A DNA stretch of 41,678 nt, from the NCBI GenBank assembly GCA_022823505.1, contig JAJEIA010000091.1:1-41678 (forward strand). Reading direction: 5' to 3'. Shown here in pieces: positions 25,652 to 34,952 of the stretch. The notes beneath the pieces are model-generated. The model searched no databases, was not told the origin of the DNA, and saw nothing but the letters and a program-made list of their open reading frames with translations. Within the stretch, counting starts at the first letter, position 1. Each line of letters begins with the position of its first letter. Origin of the DNA: Dehalococcoidia bacterium. Lineage in GTDB: Bacteria; Chloroflexota; Dehalococcoidia; Lucifugimonadales; UBA3495. The position numbers were made by a program, and so were the translations under genes.

Positions 25652-26485
25652 TTGCGGCAGCAGATCCTGGCCGTCACCGCCGCTATCCTGTTGATGGCAT
25701 TGTTCCTGGCCCTTTGGCTATCCAATTTGCCCGGTCTGCCCAACGTTCCGTACCAGGCGGCGCGACCGCAGCCCACGGCCACTGCCACACCGCTCGCCCC
25801 CACCGCCGTTGTGGTTACCGCCACACCTACGCCCACTCCCACTCCCACTCCCACCGCGCTACCCACGCCCACCGTGCCGCCCACCCCGGTGCCGACGCCG
25901 ACGCTCCGCCCGACGCCAACGACCCCAAGGCCGACGCCCACCTCGCGACCACACTTCCTGGAGGTGCACGACCCGCCGGACATGGCGACAATCTATGGGC
26001 CTCCGGTGATTGCAGTTTCGGGTGCCACCCTGCCCTGGTCCATAGTCGAGTTCATCTATTCCAGCAGCGATTTCCCGGAGCGAGACGTGAGGGTACAGGC
26101 CGATGCTTCGGGGAACTATGAGGGCGCGGTACCGCTATCGGCCGGGATCAACGTGATCGAAGTGATTGGATACCACGGCTCATCGTCACAACAGCAGCGC
26201 CAATTCCTCCAGGTAAACTACGCCGGGTCCCAGGAAGAGCTGACCTTGACGGTTACTGAACCTCAAGATGCGACTACGGTGGGCAACCGCGTGCTGACCA
26301 TCGCCGGATTTACCGCGCCCGATGCTGAGGTGGTTGTAAGCGGCCTGATCCCCGCACTGCCTGATCCCTCAGGCCAATGGTCCGCCGATGTGCTGCTCCA
26401 ACCCGGGCGGAACGCGATCGAAATAGTGGCGTCCCGGGGAGAGGAATCGATCGAAACGGTTGTGACGGTTACGTACCAGCCCTGA
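25652..26485 (+). CDS. Membrane-tethered protein with two Ig-like domains
   Basis: A 277-residue exported protein: an uncleaved N-terminal anchor (ILAVTAAILLMALFLALWL, about 5-23), a Thr-Pro tether (about 38-98, with a run of PTPTPTPT) and two Ig-like beta domains (about 100-187 and 190-277) each ending with GINVIEVIGYHG or GRNAIEIVASRG, a form seen in glucodextranase-B-like and bacterial Ig domains. The only candidate start is a TTG at 25652, since no ATG or GTG lies in frame between it and the kinase stop. It is third in the operon, 31 bases after the kinase, so it may feed a signal to the kinase (inference). Confidence 0.78.
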   Translation: MRQQILAVTAAILLMALFLALWLSNLPGLPNVPYQAARPQPTATATPLAPTAVVVTATPTPTPTPTPTALPTPTVPPTPVPTPTLRPTPTTPRPTPTSRPHFLEVHDPPDMATIYGPPVIAVSGATLPWSIVEFIYSSSDFPERDVRVQADASGNYEGAVPLSAGINVIEVIGYHGSSSQQQRQFLQVNYAGSQEELTLTVTEPQDATTVGNRVLTIAGFTAPDAEVVVSGLIPALPDPSGQWSADVLLQPGRNAIEIVASRGEESIETVVTVTYQP

Positions 26486-26555
26486 GCATGGCTTCGCGCC
26501 TGGGTCAAACGGGTCGACCTGCTCGGCTACACGAGCGTTCTGCTGACCGCGACGG

Positions 26556-26579
26556 GCCGGTTGGCGCAACCCAACCGGC
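26556..26579 (+). other. Strong hairpin without T-run after the two-component operon
   Basis: GCCGGTTGG at 26556-26564 pairs fully with CCAACCGGC at 26571-26579 around a 6-base loop. No U-run follows, so it is not a standard intrinsic terminator. It may stabilise the 3' end or work with Rho. Confidence 0.55.
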
Positions 26580-26647
26580 GCACTCTATTGAACGCTCGAC
26601 ATCGCCCGTCTGAGCGCCGCCACGGCATACATCAATCGTTGGTTTTG

Positions 26648-26656
26648 TGGTAAAAT
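26648..26656 (+). promoter_or_regulatory. Extended -10 promoter of dnaG-rpoD
   Basis: TGGTAAAAT, an extended -10 with TGN at 26648-26650 and TAAAAT at 26651-26656. The leader to the dnaG ATG at 26695 would be about 32 bases. No strong -35 is seen. Confidence 0.5.
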
Positions 26657-26694
26657 AGGTTTGGCGAATTGTCTCTGTGGTAATTTGCTTTCCT

Positions 26695-28536
26695 ATGACG
26701 CAACTTGATGACGTAAAAAGCCGGCTGGACATCGTCGAAGTGGTCGGCGGGTACGTTCAGTTGCAGAGGTCTGGCAGTTCCTTCAAGGCGAACTGTCCTT
26801 TTCACCAGGAAAGGACACCGTCGTTCTTCGTGTTCCCGGATCGCCAGTCCTGGCGTTGCTTCGGCGCCTGTGCCGAGGGCGGCGACGCTTTTTCCTTCGT
26901 CATGAAGCACGACCGGCTGGATTTCCGGGAAGCCCTGGTCCAATTGGGCGCCCGGGTCGGCGTCACCATCACCGACCAAGCGGAGACCGGCGGCCGTTCT
27001 CGGGTGCTGTTCGAGATCAACGACGCCGCGCGTCAGTTTTTCCAGCGCGTGCTGGGCGAACCGGAAGCCACCTTCGTGCGGGAATATCTCAGTGGCCGAG
27101 GTATCAACGATAGATCCTTGCAAACCTTTGAGTTCGGCTACAGCCCGGCGCGGGACAATCGCCTGCTGGCGTTCCTGACCACCGCCGGCTACTCGGCGGA
27201 AGACATCGCCGAGGCCGGATTGGCCCGGCAAACCGACGACGGACGCTTTTACGACCTGTTCCGCGGTCGGTTGATGATTCCCATCCGGGATTGGTCGGCG
27301 CGCGTTGCCGGGTTCGGCAGCCGGGCCCTTGACGACAACGCCACGCCGAAATACTTGAACACACCCCGGACACCGGTGTTCGACAAATCGCGCATCCTGT
27401 ACGCGATGCACCTGGCCAAGGAACCGGTCCGCCAGCACGGCGCAGTAATCGTTGAAGGCTACATGGACGCCGTCATGGCCCACCAGCACGGGTTCGACAA
27501 CGTGGTCGCGTCCATGGGAACCGCACTGACGGAACATCAGGTTGCCCTGGTGCGGAGGCTGACCCATCGCGTCACCATGGCGCTCGATGGCGATCCGGCT
27601 GGCCGCAACGCCACCCTGCGCAGCCTGGAATCCTCGTGGGGAGTGTTCCAGCAGCGAGATCAAAGGTCTGCAAATCAGGGCGCTACCTCGGTACTGCAGC
27701 AGCCGGAGGCGCTGGATCTGCGAGTCGCGGAGTTGCCGTCCGGCAAGGACCCGGACGACTATATCCGGCAGTCACCTGGCGCATGGATCGAGTTTGTCGA
27801 AGCCGCGGCTCCGCTTTTCGACTATCTCCTGGCCGCGCTGTCTGAGCGTGTCGATGTCACAAACGCCGACGGACGGTCCTGGGCCGCGCAAACCATGTTG
27901 CGGTTCGTTGCTCACGTGCCGGACCCGATCAAACGAGATTTCTACCTGGACGCGCTCTCGGCGCATTTCGGCGTGGACGTGGCCACTCTGCGCGCGGCAA
28001 TGCCGACGGCTGCCCGGGCGGAGGCTCCGGCCAGGCGCAGCAATCGCGCGGCCGCCACCGCCGATGAAGCAACGCCGCTGCCCGGTCGCGAAGGAAACGC
28101 TACCGAGGAATTGGTGCTGAAAATTCTGCTGCAGCACTCCGAGCAGATCGGTCAAGACGCCATAGAGTCAGTGCGTCCGGAATGGTTTAGCCGAACCGAG
28201 AACCAAGAAATTCTGCGGCACGTATTTTCTCTTATGGAACCGGACGCCAATGACGAGCGCTCGGTCGCGGCGGGATTGGAGCAACATTTGGACCAACTGC
28301 TAAACAGCGACCCAGTGCTCGCTACGCAGGCCAAGGTCGAAAGCGCTTGGAAACAAGCATGTCTTCGTCTCCAACGAGAGCACTCGATCAATCAGATTTC
28401 ACAATTAGCCAGTGCGATGGCAGATGAGGATCTAATGGATCCTGACTCGGCAGTCGCAAACCTTTGGCTGGACAGCAAGAACAGCCTGCGCGAGATTGAC
28501 CTGCTACGGCAGACTACCTCGCCACACCACAAATGA
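26695..28536 (+). CDS. dnaG: DNA primase DnaG
   Basis: A 613-residue primase that makes RNA primers at the replication fork. The N-terminal zinc ribbon has Cys34 and His37 (NCPFHQE), then Cys55 and Cys59 in [12 protein letters not shown], with a C-x3-C spacing instead of the usual C-x2-C. The catalytic core has the GRLMIPI block, the Toprim Glu in [12 protein letters not shown] and the acidic ALDGDPAG. The C-terminal part (about 440-613) is helical and should bind DnaB helicase. The ATG at 26695 begins the conserved [17 protein letters not shown]. The stop is 11 bases before the rpoD start. Confidence 0.96.
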   Translation: MTQLDDVKSRLDIVEVVGGYVQLQRSGSSFKANCPFHQERTPSFFVFPDRQSWRCFGACAEGGDAFSFVMKHDRLDFREALVQLGARVGVTITDQAETGGRSRVLFEINDAARQFFQRVLGEPEATFVREYLSGRGINDRSLQTFEFGYSPARDNRLLAFLTTAGYSAEDIAEAGLARQTDDGRFYDLFRGRLMIPIRDWSARVAGFGSRALDDNATPKYLNTPRTPVFDKSRILYAMHLAKEPVRQHGAVIVEGYMDAVMAHQHGFDNVVASMGTALTEHQVALVRRLTHRVTMALDGDPAGRNATLRSLESSWGVFQQRDQRSANQGATSVLQQPEALDLRVAELPSGKDPDDYIRQSPGAWIEFVEAAAPLFDYLLAALSERVDVTNADGRSWAAQTMLRFVAHVPDPIKRDFYLDALSAHFGVDVATLRAAMPTAARAEAPARRSNRAAATADEATPLPGREGNATEELVLKILLQHSEQIGQDAIESVRPEWFSRTENQEILRHVFSLMEPDANDERSVAAGLEQHLDQLLNSDPVLATQAKVESAWKQACLRLQREHSINQISQLASAMADEDLMDPDSAVANLWLDSKNSLREIDLLRQTTSPHHK

Positions 28537-28547
28537 AGGAGAGGTTT

Positions 28548-30407
28548 ATGACCATTATCAACAACCGCCGTAACGTAATCGTTCCCGACGAAGACGGGGA
28601 CTACGACGCAGGCGAAGCGGTCGCCATCTCCGACGACTCAGAGAACTACGGTCGGGCCCGCACCAATGCGGCCGTCGCTGACGAGACGGACTACGAAGAT
28701 GATCGCGCCGAAGAGGACGACGTGAGCGTCGCCGTCGTGATTGTCGACGACCCGGACTCGACCGAAGACGAGTGGCAGATACGGCGCGCCGCCGCCGTCC
28801 GCACCGTCCTTCCCGAGCTGGACGGTCCGTCCGCCCGGGACATGGAACGCGAGGAACGCGATTGGGCCGACGTCGATACATCCGAAGGCACCGATGCGCT
28901 GGACGATCCGGTACGGATGTACCTGCGCGAAATCGGTCGGGTCGACCTGTTGACCTCCGCCGACGAACGCCGTCTGGCCCGTGAGCTTGAAGGCCTGAAC
29001 CACCTGCGCAAGTTCGATGGCATGACCTATCTGTCCAAGCTGGACAATCCGGAAGAGCTTGAAAAAGCCCTCGACGGCCAGCCGCTGCTTGAGTCCAAGG
29101 ACACCTGCCGGAAGGTGGCCGCGCGGCTCGCCAACGGCTTCAGCGTCGACTACCTGCCGGTCATCGGCGATGTGGAGCTGGACAACGCGGTCTGGGAAAC
29201 CACCATGCTGCTGCTGGCCCGTATCGCCAACGCGGCGCCGCTGGTACGCTCGCTGGCCCGTTACCTAGAACTCGACGAGTCCATTCCGCTGGACGAGGTC
29301 AAGGATTCTCCGGTGCTGCGTAAAGCCATCGACGCCGAGGTATCCCAGGAGTTGATTGACCAGGTGGCCAGCGACCTGGGGATCAGCCCCGAGGTCGCCT
29401 ACCAGCGCATTGTGCAACTGTCGTTGGACACCTGGGTTCTGCCCCAGAACATCGTCGACGTGGTCACCGGCTATGTGCCGATTTGGGCCGAGCTGCATCC
29501 CGACGGCGTGGAAGGCTGCTACAGCCCGGAACAGGGACTGGACGTACCGTCAGTGTACGCTCACGATGACCGATGTTCCCTCCTGTTGCTGTCCCAGTTG
29601 CTGCGCGAGCCCGGCTTGATCGACCGCGTGGAGGCGCAGAAGTTCGAGGCCGCCGGCTACTACTTCATCACCATGAAGAATGGCGAACGGGCCCAGACCC
29701 ATCTGACCGAAGCCAACCTGCGACTCGTGGTGAGCGTGGCCAAGAAATATATCGGCCGCGGCATGGCGCTGCTTGACATGATCCAGGAAGGTAACATCGG
29801 TCTGATCCGCGCGGTCGAAAAGTTCGATTACCGCAAGGGTTACAAGTTCAGCACGTACGCGACCTGGTGGATCCGCCAGGCCATCACCCGCGCCATCGCG
29901 GACCAGGCTCGCACGATCCGCATCCCTGTGCACATGGTCGAGACCATCAACAAGCTGATGCGACACCATCGCCGGCTGCTGCAGGAAAAAGGTCGCGAGC
30001 CCTCCACCGAAGAGCTGGCCGAAGCCATGGAAATGACTCCGGAGAAGGTCGAAGAGATCCAGAAGATCTCCCAGGAGCCGGTTTCGCTGGAAACACCTAT
30101 CGGGGAGGAGGAGGACTCTTTCCTTGGGGACTTCATCGAGGATCGCACCACACTTGCTCCGGCGGACGCCGCGTCGGCGCAGTTGCTGCGTGAACAGGTG
30201 CAGGAGGTGCTTGACACCCTGACTGATCGGGAGAGTCGCGTGCTCAAGTTGCGGTTCGGACTGGAAGACGGGCGCACGCGCACGCTGGAAGAGGTCGGCC
30301 GCGAATTCGGCGTTACCCGCGAACGAATCCGGCAAATCGAGGCCAAGGCCATCCGGAAACTGCGCCATCCGACGCGGTCCAAGAAGCTGCGCGACTATCT
30401 GGAATGA
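28548..30407 (+). CDS. rpoD: Primary sigma factor RpoD
   Basis: A 619-residue housekeeping sigma-70. An acidic N-terminus (1-115) is followed by region 1.2 ([18 protein letters not shown], 119-136), a non-conserved insert of about 230 residues (153-383), regions 2.1-2.4 (386-462, with [21 protein letters not shown]), region 3 (465-545) and region 4 (553-617, helix-turn-helix [19 protein letters not shown]). The ATG at 28548 is chosen because AAGGAG ends 6 bases before it; an ATG at 28533 overlaps the dnaG stop but lacks a site. It forms a dnaG-rpoD unit as in many bacteria, here without rpsU. Confidence 0.97.
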   Translation: MTIINNRRNVIVPDEDGDYDAGEAVAISDDSENYGRARTNAAVADETDYEDDRAEEDDVSVAVVIVDDPDSTEDEWQIRRAAAVRTVLPELDGPSARDMEREERDWADVDTSEGTDALDDPVRMYLREIGRVDLLTSADERRLARELEGLNHLRKFDGMTYLSKLDNPEELEKALDGQPLLESKDTCRKVAARLANGFSVDYLPVIGDVELDNAVWETTMLLLARIANAAPLVRSLARYLELDESIPLDEVKDSPVLRKAIDAEVSQELIDQVASDLGISPEVAYQRIVQLSLDTWVLPQNIVDVVTGYVPIWAELHPDGVEGCYSPEQGLDVPSVYAHDDRCSLLLLSQLLREPGLIDRVEAQKFEAAGYYFITMKNGERAQTHLTEANLRLVVSVAKKYIGRGMALLDMIQEGNIGLIRAVEKFDYRKGYKFSTYATWWIRQAITRAIADQARTIRIPVHMVETINKLMRHHRRLLQEKGREPSTEELAEAMEMTPEKVEEIQKISQEPVSLETPIGEEEDSFLGDFIEDRTTLAPADAASAQLLREQVQEVLDTLTDRESRVLKLRFGLEDGRTRTLEEVGREFGVTRERIRQIEAKAIRKLRHPTRSKKLRDYLE

Positions 30408-30435
30408 TGCCGTTTCCAAAAGCCGGCGCGAATTA

Positions 30436-30477
30436 CGGGGCAGTGTTGGACACTGCCCCGCACAATTTTCGGTTGTG
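30436..30477 (+). terminator. Terminator after rpoD, tandem hairpins
   Basis: A perfect 11-base-pair stem, 30436-30446 (CGGGGCAGTGT) with 30450-30460, and a TGG loop. Then comes CACAATTTTCGGTTGTG, a short second hairpin with TTTT in its loop. The U-run is short, so ending may be partial. The following 130 bases hold a weak TATACT box at 30559-30564 that may start the next gene. Confidence 0.7.
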
Positions 30478-30603
30478 CTGTGATGGATCCCTCGTAGACT
30501 TTTGTAAAACCGCCAAACAATGTTGCTGGACGTGCAGGCAATCCACCGGCGACATGCCTATACTCCGGGGCGCATACCCAGTCTGGAATGGGTAAGGGAG
30601 GTA

Positions 30604-30804
30604 ATGTTGGTGGAAGCGATGGAGTTGCCAATTTGTCAGCAGTGCAACATTGGGTCGTTGGTGCCACTTTCGGACTACGGCGCCCAGGGTGCTCCGGTTC
30701 ACTATAAAGCCTGGACCTGCACCAATCCGGGTTGCGGATACAACATCAAAATCCGCAACGGAGACATCTTTGTCAATGAACCCATCCGGGCCGGAAGGCA
30801 CTGA
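30604..30804 (+). CDS. Small zinc-ribbon protein
   Basis: A 66-residue protein with Cys11 and Cys14 (CQQC), then Cys39 and Cys44 (CTNPGC), an obvious zinc ribbon. The stretch between, SLVPLSDYGAQGAPVHYKAW, and the C-terminal NGDIFVNEPI are of a form I recognise as conserved in Chloroflexota, although no function is known to me. GGGAGG at 30596-30601 lies only 2 bases before the ATG, so a TTG at 30607 or GTG at 30610, both in frame, is a better fit to that site. It may bind nucleic acid; this is inference. Confidence 0.75.
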   Translation: MLVEAMELPICQQCNIGSLVPLSDYGAQGAPVHYKAWTCTNPGCGYNIKIRNGDIFVNEPIRAGRH

Positions 30805-30914
30805 CCACGTCGCCCCGGCTTAACGGGATAGGACAGGCCGGCCGCCAATTTTCGGGCGGCGCCGGGTTGCGCGCGTGAGCGGAACATGGCGCGACGAATA
30901 CTCAGGGAACGAAT

Positions 30915-31679
30915 ATGCAAATTGGACTTGATTACATGCAGATGCGCACCCGCGCGCAATATTACGGGTTGCGCTGGGCAGGCATTTCTCTACTGGCAGC
31001 GGGCGGGATACTGGCCGCTGCCGGCATCGCATATTATGGGTATCTCTACTTCCTGAGAGCCAGCCTTGACGGTTATGAAACCTTGCGCCAGGACACCACG
31101 CTGATCGAAGCCGCGGCAGCCCCAGGCACAGAGGGTGGAACCGGGGCGTCAATCGTGGCGCTGCCCGAAGACGTCCACGCCCAACGGGTCGCGGAACTGG
31201 GCTACACCGAGATGCCCAGTTCGGCGGCGTGGCCGGTTGGCACCCAACCGCCGGCGTCCCGCCTGATCGTCCCGGCACTGGGGATCGACGCCAGACTGGA
31301 TGAAGTCAGCGTCTCAGGCAGTTCGATCGCCAACTACGCGGCCGCAGACAATCCGGCCGCCGGCTACGCCTCGGTGACGGCCAACCCCGGCGAACGTGGA
31401 GCCATGTGGCTGTTCGGCCCTGCCGGCTCGGGTGTACGCGGCTTCGGCAACCTCACGCGCGCGCCGCATCTGATCACGGAAGGCGATGAGCTGCTGATGT
31501 TCGTCAACACGTCGGATCGGGATTACCTGTACGCAGCGACCCATAGCGAAGTGGTGCGGGCAGCGGACCTGCGTCTGAACAGCAGCGACCGCGCCACCAT
31601 CCACCTGGTCGTGCCCGTTCCAAATGGCTGGTACGACCATTTCCTGATCCTGAGCGGCGAACTCGTCGGCTTCCGCTAG
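30915..31679 (+). CDS. Sortase-fold membrane protein lacking the catalytic Cys and His
   Basis: A 254-residue membrane-anchored protein. One membrane helix (about 21-48) is followed by a 65-residue linker and a sortase-like beta barrel (about 112-254): SRLIVPALGID, MWLFGPAGSGVRGFGNL, LITEGDELLMF, DYLYAATHSEVV and TIHLVVPVPNGWYDHFLIL. In active sortases of this type the first of these strands ends with a His (form LFGH) and the last with TLVTC. Here the first reads LFGP (Pro169), the second HLVVP, and the whole protein has no Cys. It cannot be a transpeptidase of the known kind. It may be a structural or binding relative of a sortase. The ATG at 30915 has a weak AGGGAA upstream. Confidence 0.72.
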   Translation: MQIGLDYMQMRTRAQYYGLRWAGISLLAAGGILAAAGIAYYGYLYFLRASLDGYETLRQDTTLIEAAAAPGTEGGTGASIVALPEDVHAQRVAELGYTEMPSSAAWPVGTQPPASRLIVPALGIDARLDEVSVSGSSIANYAAADNPAAGYASVTANPGERGAMWLFGPAGSGVRGFGNLTRAPHLITEGDELLMFVNTSDRDYLYAATHSEVVRAADLRLNSSDRATIHLVVPVPNGWYDHFLILSGELVGFR

Positions 31680-31703
31680 GATTCAGCGCCGGCGGCCGGC
31701 ACT

Positions 31704-32963
31704 CTATCCGGTCTTGCTACTTTTCGCTGCGGCTGGGGGCGCCAGCCGCAGTTCGTATATGCGGCGGCCCCGCACCTGCGTGACCTCTATGGTGGTCTCG
31801 TTGGAAACCACCACGTCCCCCACGGAAGGCATGCGCCCCAGCAGCGTGTAAACGTAACCCCCGATGGTATTTACGTCGCCGGGGTCCAGCTCCAAGCCCA
31901 ATGCGCGCGACACGTCTTCCAGCGGAGCCGTCGCCTTGACCAGCCAGGACCCGTCGGCCGCCGGTTCCAGCTCGTCGGCCCCGGCGTCGTCAAACTCATC
32001 GTCGATCTCCCCGACGATTTCTTCGAGCACGTCTTCCAGGGTGACGATCCCTTCCACCCCACCGTATTCGTCGACCACGATGGCCATCTGCAGGGACTTG
32101 GAACGCATCAGGTGCAGGAGATCATCGACTGCCATATTTTCCGCTACAAATTCGGGCTCTCGCATGATGCCATCCACGCCGAAGTCGCTCGAACCATCCG
32201 CCACCGCCTGCAGGACGTCGCTGATGTGAACGATCCCGACCACGTTGTCCATGGTGTCACGATAAACCGGCACCCGGGTGTGCCTTGTGCTGACCAGCAT
32301 CCGGACCAATTCGCCCATAGGGGTGGCTATGTCAACTGCCTGTACGTCCAGGCGCGGGACCATGATGTCCTTGACGTCGAGATCGTCCATGTGGCTGATG
32401 GACCGCACCATGTCAATATCGTTGCGGTCCAGGTTCATCAGCTCAGCGGGCGTTAGCGTCGGTCCATCCCCGTGACCGTTCTCAGGATCCCCGGCTGGAT
32501 TTCCATCCATGGTTATCGGGAGGCTGGGACCGTCTCCCGAGGTGGACCAGTCGCCATCCCTGGCCCAGCGCCTGGGATCAGCAACGCGGCGCACCACGCG
32601 AGGGAACCGACGGGCCCACAAGCGAGCGCCGAGGTAAACCAACGCCAGGCCCGCAGAAGTCACGAGCACCGCGATGGCCAGGGCGATGATGGCCGGCGAT
32701 CCGTTGGCCAGTTGATAGGCGATCGCCAATGCAGAGCCGCCGGCGGTGGCAGCGGCGGCGGCTAACACGATTCCGATTGCCGGGGATGCCGGTCGCGTCA
32801 AAAAGACGGCTGTAGCCTGGCTTTGTCGTCTGGACGCTGCCGCGACACTGGCCCAAGCAAAGATCAGCAGCGAGGCTGCCAGGAACAATAACGGAGGTAA
32901 GCTACTATCAGTATCCAAGCCAGTGGCCCTCAACCGGCGCTCGTGGCGCCGAGAGCGGGTCAA
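31704..32963 (-). CDS. CorC/HlyC-family CBS-domain membrane protein
   Basis: A 419-residue protein with a membrane part (helices at about 24-44, 60-84 and 88-113), a linker, a CBS pair (about 190-320, with DIMVPRLDVQAVD and GVEGIVTLEDVLEEIVGEI) and a C-terminal CorC_HlyC domain (about 330-410, VSRALGLELDPGDVNTIGG). This is the architecture of CorC/CNNM-related proteins, linked to Mg2+ and Co2+ export. The membrane part is shorter than the usual DUF21 domain (about 180 residues). The start is a TTG that overlaps the glmU stop as TTGA, with GGGAG upstream, so it is translated by coupling to glmU. Confidence 0.87.
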   Translation of the reverse strand: MTRSRRHERRLRATGLDTDSSLPPLLFLAASLLIFAWASVAAASRRQSQATAVFLTRPASPAIGIVLAAAAATAGGSALAIAYQLANGSPAIIALAIAVLVTSAGLALVYLGARLWARRFPRVVRRVADPRRWARDGDWSTSGDGPSLPITMDGNPAGDPENGHGDGPTLTPAELMNLDRNDIDMVRSISHMDDLDVKDIMVPRLDVQAVDIATPMGELVRMLVSTRHTRVPVYRDTMDNVVGIVHISDVLQAVADGSSDFGVDGIMREPEFVAENMAVDDLLHLMRSKSLQMAIVVDEYGGVEGIVTLEDVLEEIVGEIDDEFDDAGADELEPAADGSWLVKATAPLEDVSRALGLELDPGDVNTIGGYVYTLLGRMPSVGDVVVSNETTIEVTQVRGRRIYELRLAPPAAAKSSKTG

Positions 32964-34360
32964 TCGCTCCCGCTTTGTTGTTGCGGGAGGAGTCTAGCAG
33001 GAACGCCGACGGCCCGTCTACCCTCCGGTACGTCGCGCGTGACCACCGCACCCGCTCCGGTCGCCGCCCCGTCTCCCACGCTCACCGGGGCGACGAGCAT
33101 CGTGTCGCTGCCGATGAACGCCCTTCGCCCGATAACAGTCTGGTGCTTGTCCACTCCGTCGTAGTTGCAGGTGATGGTGCCGGCGCCGATATTTACGCCG
33201 TCCCCTATGTCTGAGTCACCCAGGTAGCAAAAATGCCCGGCCGCGGTACCCGGACCCACCCGGCTGTTTTTGACCTCGACATAGTTCCCCAGATGCGCGC
33301 TTGCCTGGATCCAGGCCCCCGGGCGCAGGTGGCTGTAAGGGCCAATTTCCACGTCATCCTCGACCCGGGACTCCTCCAGTGTCGACGCCACGATGCGGCA
33401 ACGATCGCCAATCGCGGAATCACTGACGCAGGCGTTGGGGCCGATTTCGCACTCCTCGCCGACGGTGGTCGCCCCAGTCAGCATCGTATTCGGCTGGATC
33501 ACGGTGTCCTGGCCGATCTGCACATCGAGGTCGATGTACGTGGCACCGGGATCCACCAGCGTCACGCCGGCCGCCATCCAGAATCGGTTGACCCGGTCAC
33601 GTAGGACCGCGCCGGCCGCAGCCAGTTGCTCCCGGTCATTCACTCCCATCGCTTCATCGGCCATTGCGATCGACGCGGCTTCAACCGCGTCTCCGGCGTC
33701 CACCGCCATGGCCGCCAACGCGGTCAGGTAGAGCTCCCCGCCCGCGGATTTCGGCACCGTCCGGATCCGGTCCGCCAGCCAGGAACCGTCAAAGCAATAG
33801 ACCCCCGTGTTGACCTCCGCCAGGCCGTAGTCCGGTTCAGCACGATCCGCCGCTTCTTCGATTCCCGCGAGATCACCGGGCCCATCTTTCCCGTCGCGGG
33901 CCGCCCGTTTGATGTGCCCCAGGTCCGGGCCGTACGCATCCGGCGCGGTGAGGATCGTCATCCGACGCGCGGGATCGGTTTGATGGTTCGCCATTAAACC
34001 GAGGATAGACTCTGGTCTCACCAAGGGCGTGTCCCCGGCCAAAATCACGACGAGGTGTGGAATCTCAGGCAGGACTCGCAAACCACAAGCCACGGCGTCA
34101 GCCGTGCCTTCCGGGGTCGCCTGAACGGCGTAGACAGCCTGGTTCCCGAGAACCCCGGAAATCGCGTCCTTGTTTTCCGGTGAGACGACCACCACCAGTC
34201 GCGAGATGCCGCACGCTTGCAGCACGGCAATCGGGTACCGAATCAGTTCGCGCCCTGCCAGGGTGTGCAGCGGTTTCGGGATCCGTGAACGCATCCTGGA
34301 CCCGCGCCCCGCGGCTATCACAATTCCCACGGCGTCCACACCGGAGTTGATCGCATTCAT
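32960..34360 (-). CDS. glmU: Bifunctional GlmU (GlcNAc-1-P uridylyltransferase / GlcN-1-P acetyltransferase)
   Basis: A 466-residue enzyme that makes UDP-N-acetylglucosamine for cell-wall or glycan synthesis. The N-terminal nucleotidyltransferase domain has IVIAAGRGSRMRSRIPKPLH, GTADAV and VNTGVY. The C-terminal left-handed beta helix has the catalytic His in GHFCYLGDS and NIGAGTITCNYDGVDKHQT. The length is normal. The ATG is preceded by GAGGCGGG and an extended -10 promoter 47 bases upstream. CorC-like gene follows in the same unit. Confidence 0.95.
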   Translation of the reverse strand: MNAINSGVDAVGIVIAAGRGSRMRSRIPKPLHTLAGRELIRYPIAVLQACGISRLVVVVSPENKDAISGVLGNQAVYAVQATPEGTADAVACGLRVLPEIPHLVVILAGDTPLVRPESILGLMANHQTDPARRMTILTAPDAYGPDLGHIKRAARDGKDGPGDLAGIEEAADRAEPDYGLAEVNTGVYCFDGSWLADRIRTVPKSAGGELYLTALAAMAVDAGDAVEAASIAMADEAMGVNDREQLAAAGAVLRDRVNRFWMAAGVTLVDPGATYIDLDVQIGQDTVIQPNTMLTGATTVGEECEIGPNACVSDSAIGDRCRIVASTLEESRVEDDVEIGPYSHLRPGAWIQASAHLGNYVEVKNSRVGPGTAAGHFCYLGDSDIGDGVNIGAGTITCNYDGVDKHQTVIGRRAFIGSDTMLVAPVSVGDGAATGAGAVVTRDVPEGRRAVGVPARLLPQQQSGSD

Positions 34361-34406
34361 GCGCCCGCCTCGCGTTGGTCAATCGTCTTCGCTGACCGTT
34401 GGCAGG

Positions 34407-34415
34407 ATTATAGCA
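34407..34415 (-). promoter_or_regulatory. Extended -10 promoter of glmU
   Basis: On the minus strand this reads TGCTATAAT, a perfect extended -10. The start would be near 34400, giving about 40 bases of leader. Confidence 0.6.
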
Positions 34416-34488
34416 GCGCTCCAACGCTTTCCCGGATCGAGCGTTTCAAGCGGACTCCGGAAGTCCCACCAGGCCGCAGGCGCCGGAT

Positions 34489-34836
34489 TCACAACACGAA
34501 AAGCCAAACCGCCGCGCCGATCAGCAAACCCAGCAACAAACCTCCGGCATGATTGACGCGGACAACCGTCGACCCGTAGCCCAATCGTTGCTCCAAGCCT
34601 CGCCCGAATATCCCCACGCTGATGACACAGATGACGCCAACGAACGCCAGAGGCCCATAAACCAGTGCCGGCGATTCCGCGTCTTTGAACAGCCACGCCA
34701 GGCCGGTCAGGAGCCCCAGCGCAGCAAGCGAGAGCGCCATGCGCAGCAGGCCGATCCGAAATCCCCAACCCATCAGGAAACACCAACCGGCGAGTCCCAG
34801 CAAATGCCATGGCGAGTCGAACAGTCCGAAAATCAC
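34489..34836 (-). CDS. CvpA-like small membrane protein
   Basis: A 115-residue protein with about four membrane helices. The arrangement, and the end VNHAGGLLLGLLIGAAVWLFVL, resemble CvpA-type proteins, in which the last helices carry a glycine-rich stretch. I cannot assign a function. The GTG at 34836 has no ribosome site, but a promoter places transcription start at that codon. It is divergent from rph. Confidence 0.55.
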   Translation of the reverse strand: MIFGLFDSPWHLLGLAGWCFLMGWGFRIGLLRMALSLAALGLLTGLAWLFKDAESPALVYGPLAFVGVICVISVGIFGRGLEQRLGYGSTVVRVNHAGGLLLGLLIGAAVWLFVL

Positions 34837-34842
34837 GCGCCG

Positions 34843-34871
34843 ATTGTGCGCCTTCGTACTTGACGATGCAA
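34843..34871 (-). promoter_or_regulatory. Leaderless promoter of the CvpA-like gene
   Basis: On the minus strand TTGCAT (34866-34871), a 17-base spacer and CACAAT (34843-34848). The expected start coincides with the GTG at 34836. Confidence 0.5.
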
Positions 34872-34913
34872 CTGATCCTCGGCTCCAAAACCCCTTCGAA
34901 CCTTTGGCTCTTG

Positions 34914-34922
34914 TGGCAAAAT
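34914..34922 (+). promoter_or_regulatory. Extended -10 promoter of rph
   Basis: TGGCAAAAT, close to the dnaG box TGGTAAAAT. The leader to the rph ATG at 34953 is about 24 bases. Confidence 0.45.
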
Positions 34923-34952
34923 GACCGACATGCCAATCAGGACACTTGCACC

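Noticed and set aside
25800-25950. Repetitive stretch looked at as a CRISPR array
   Set aside because: It is an in-frame Thr-Pro coding repeat without spacer-repeat structure; the same holds for 21236-21430. No CRISPR array, tRNA or rRNA was found in the window.
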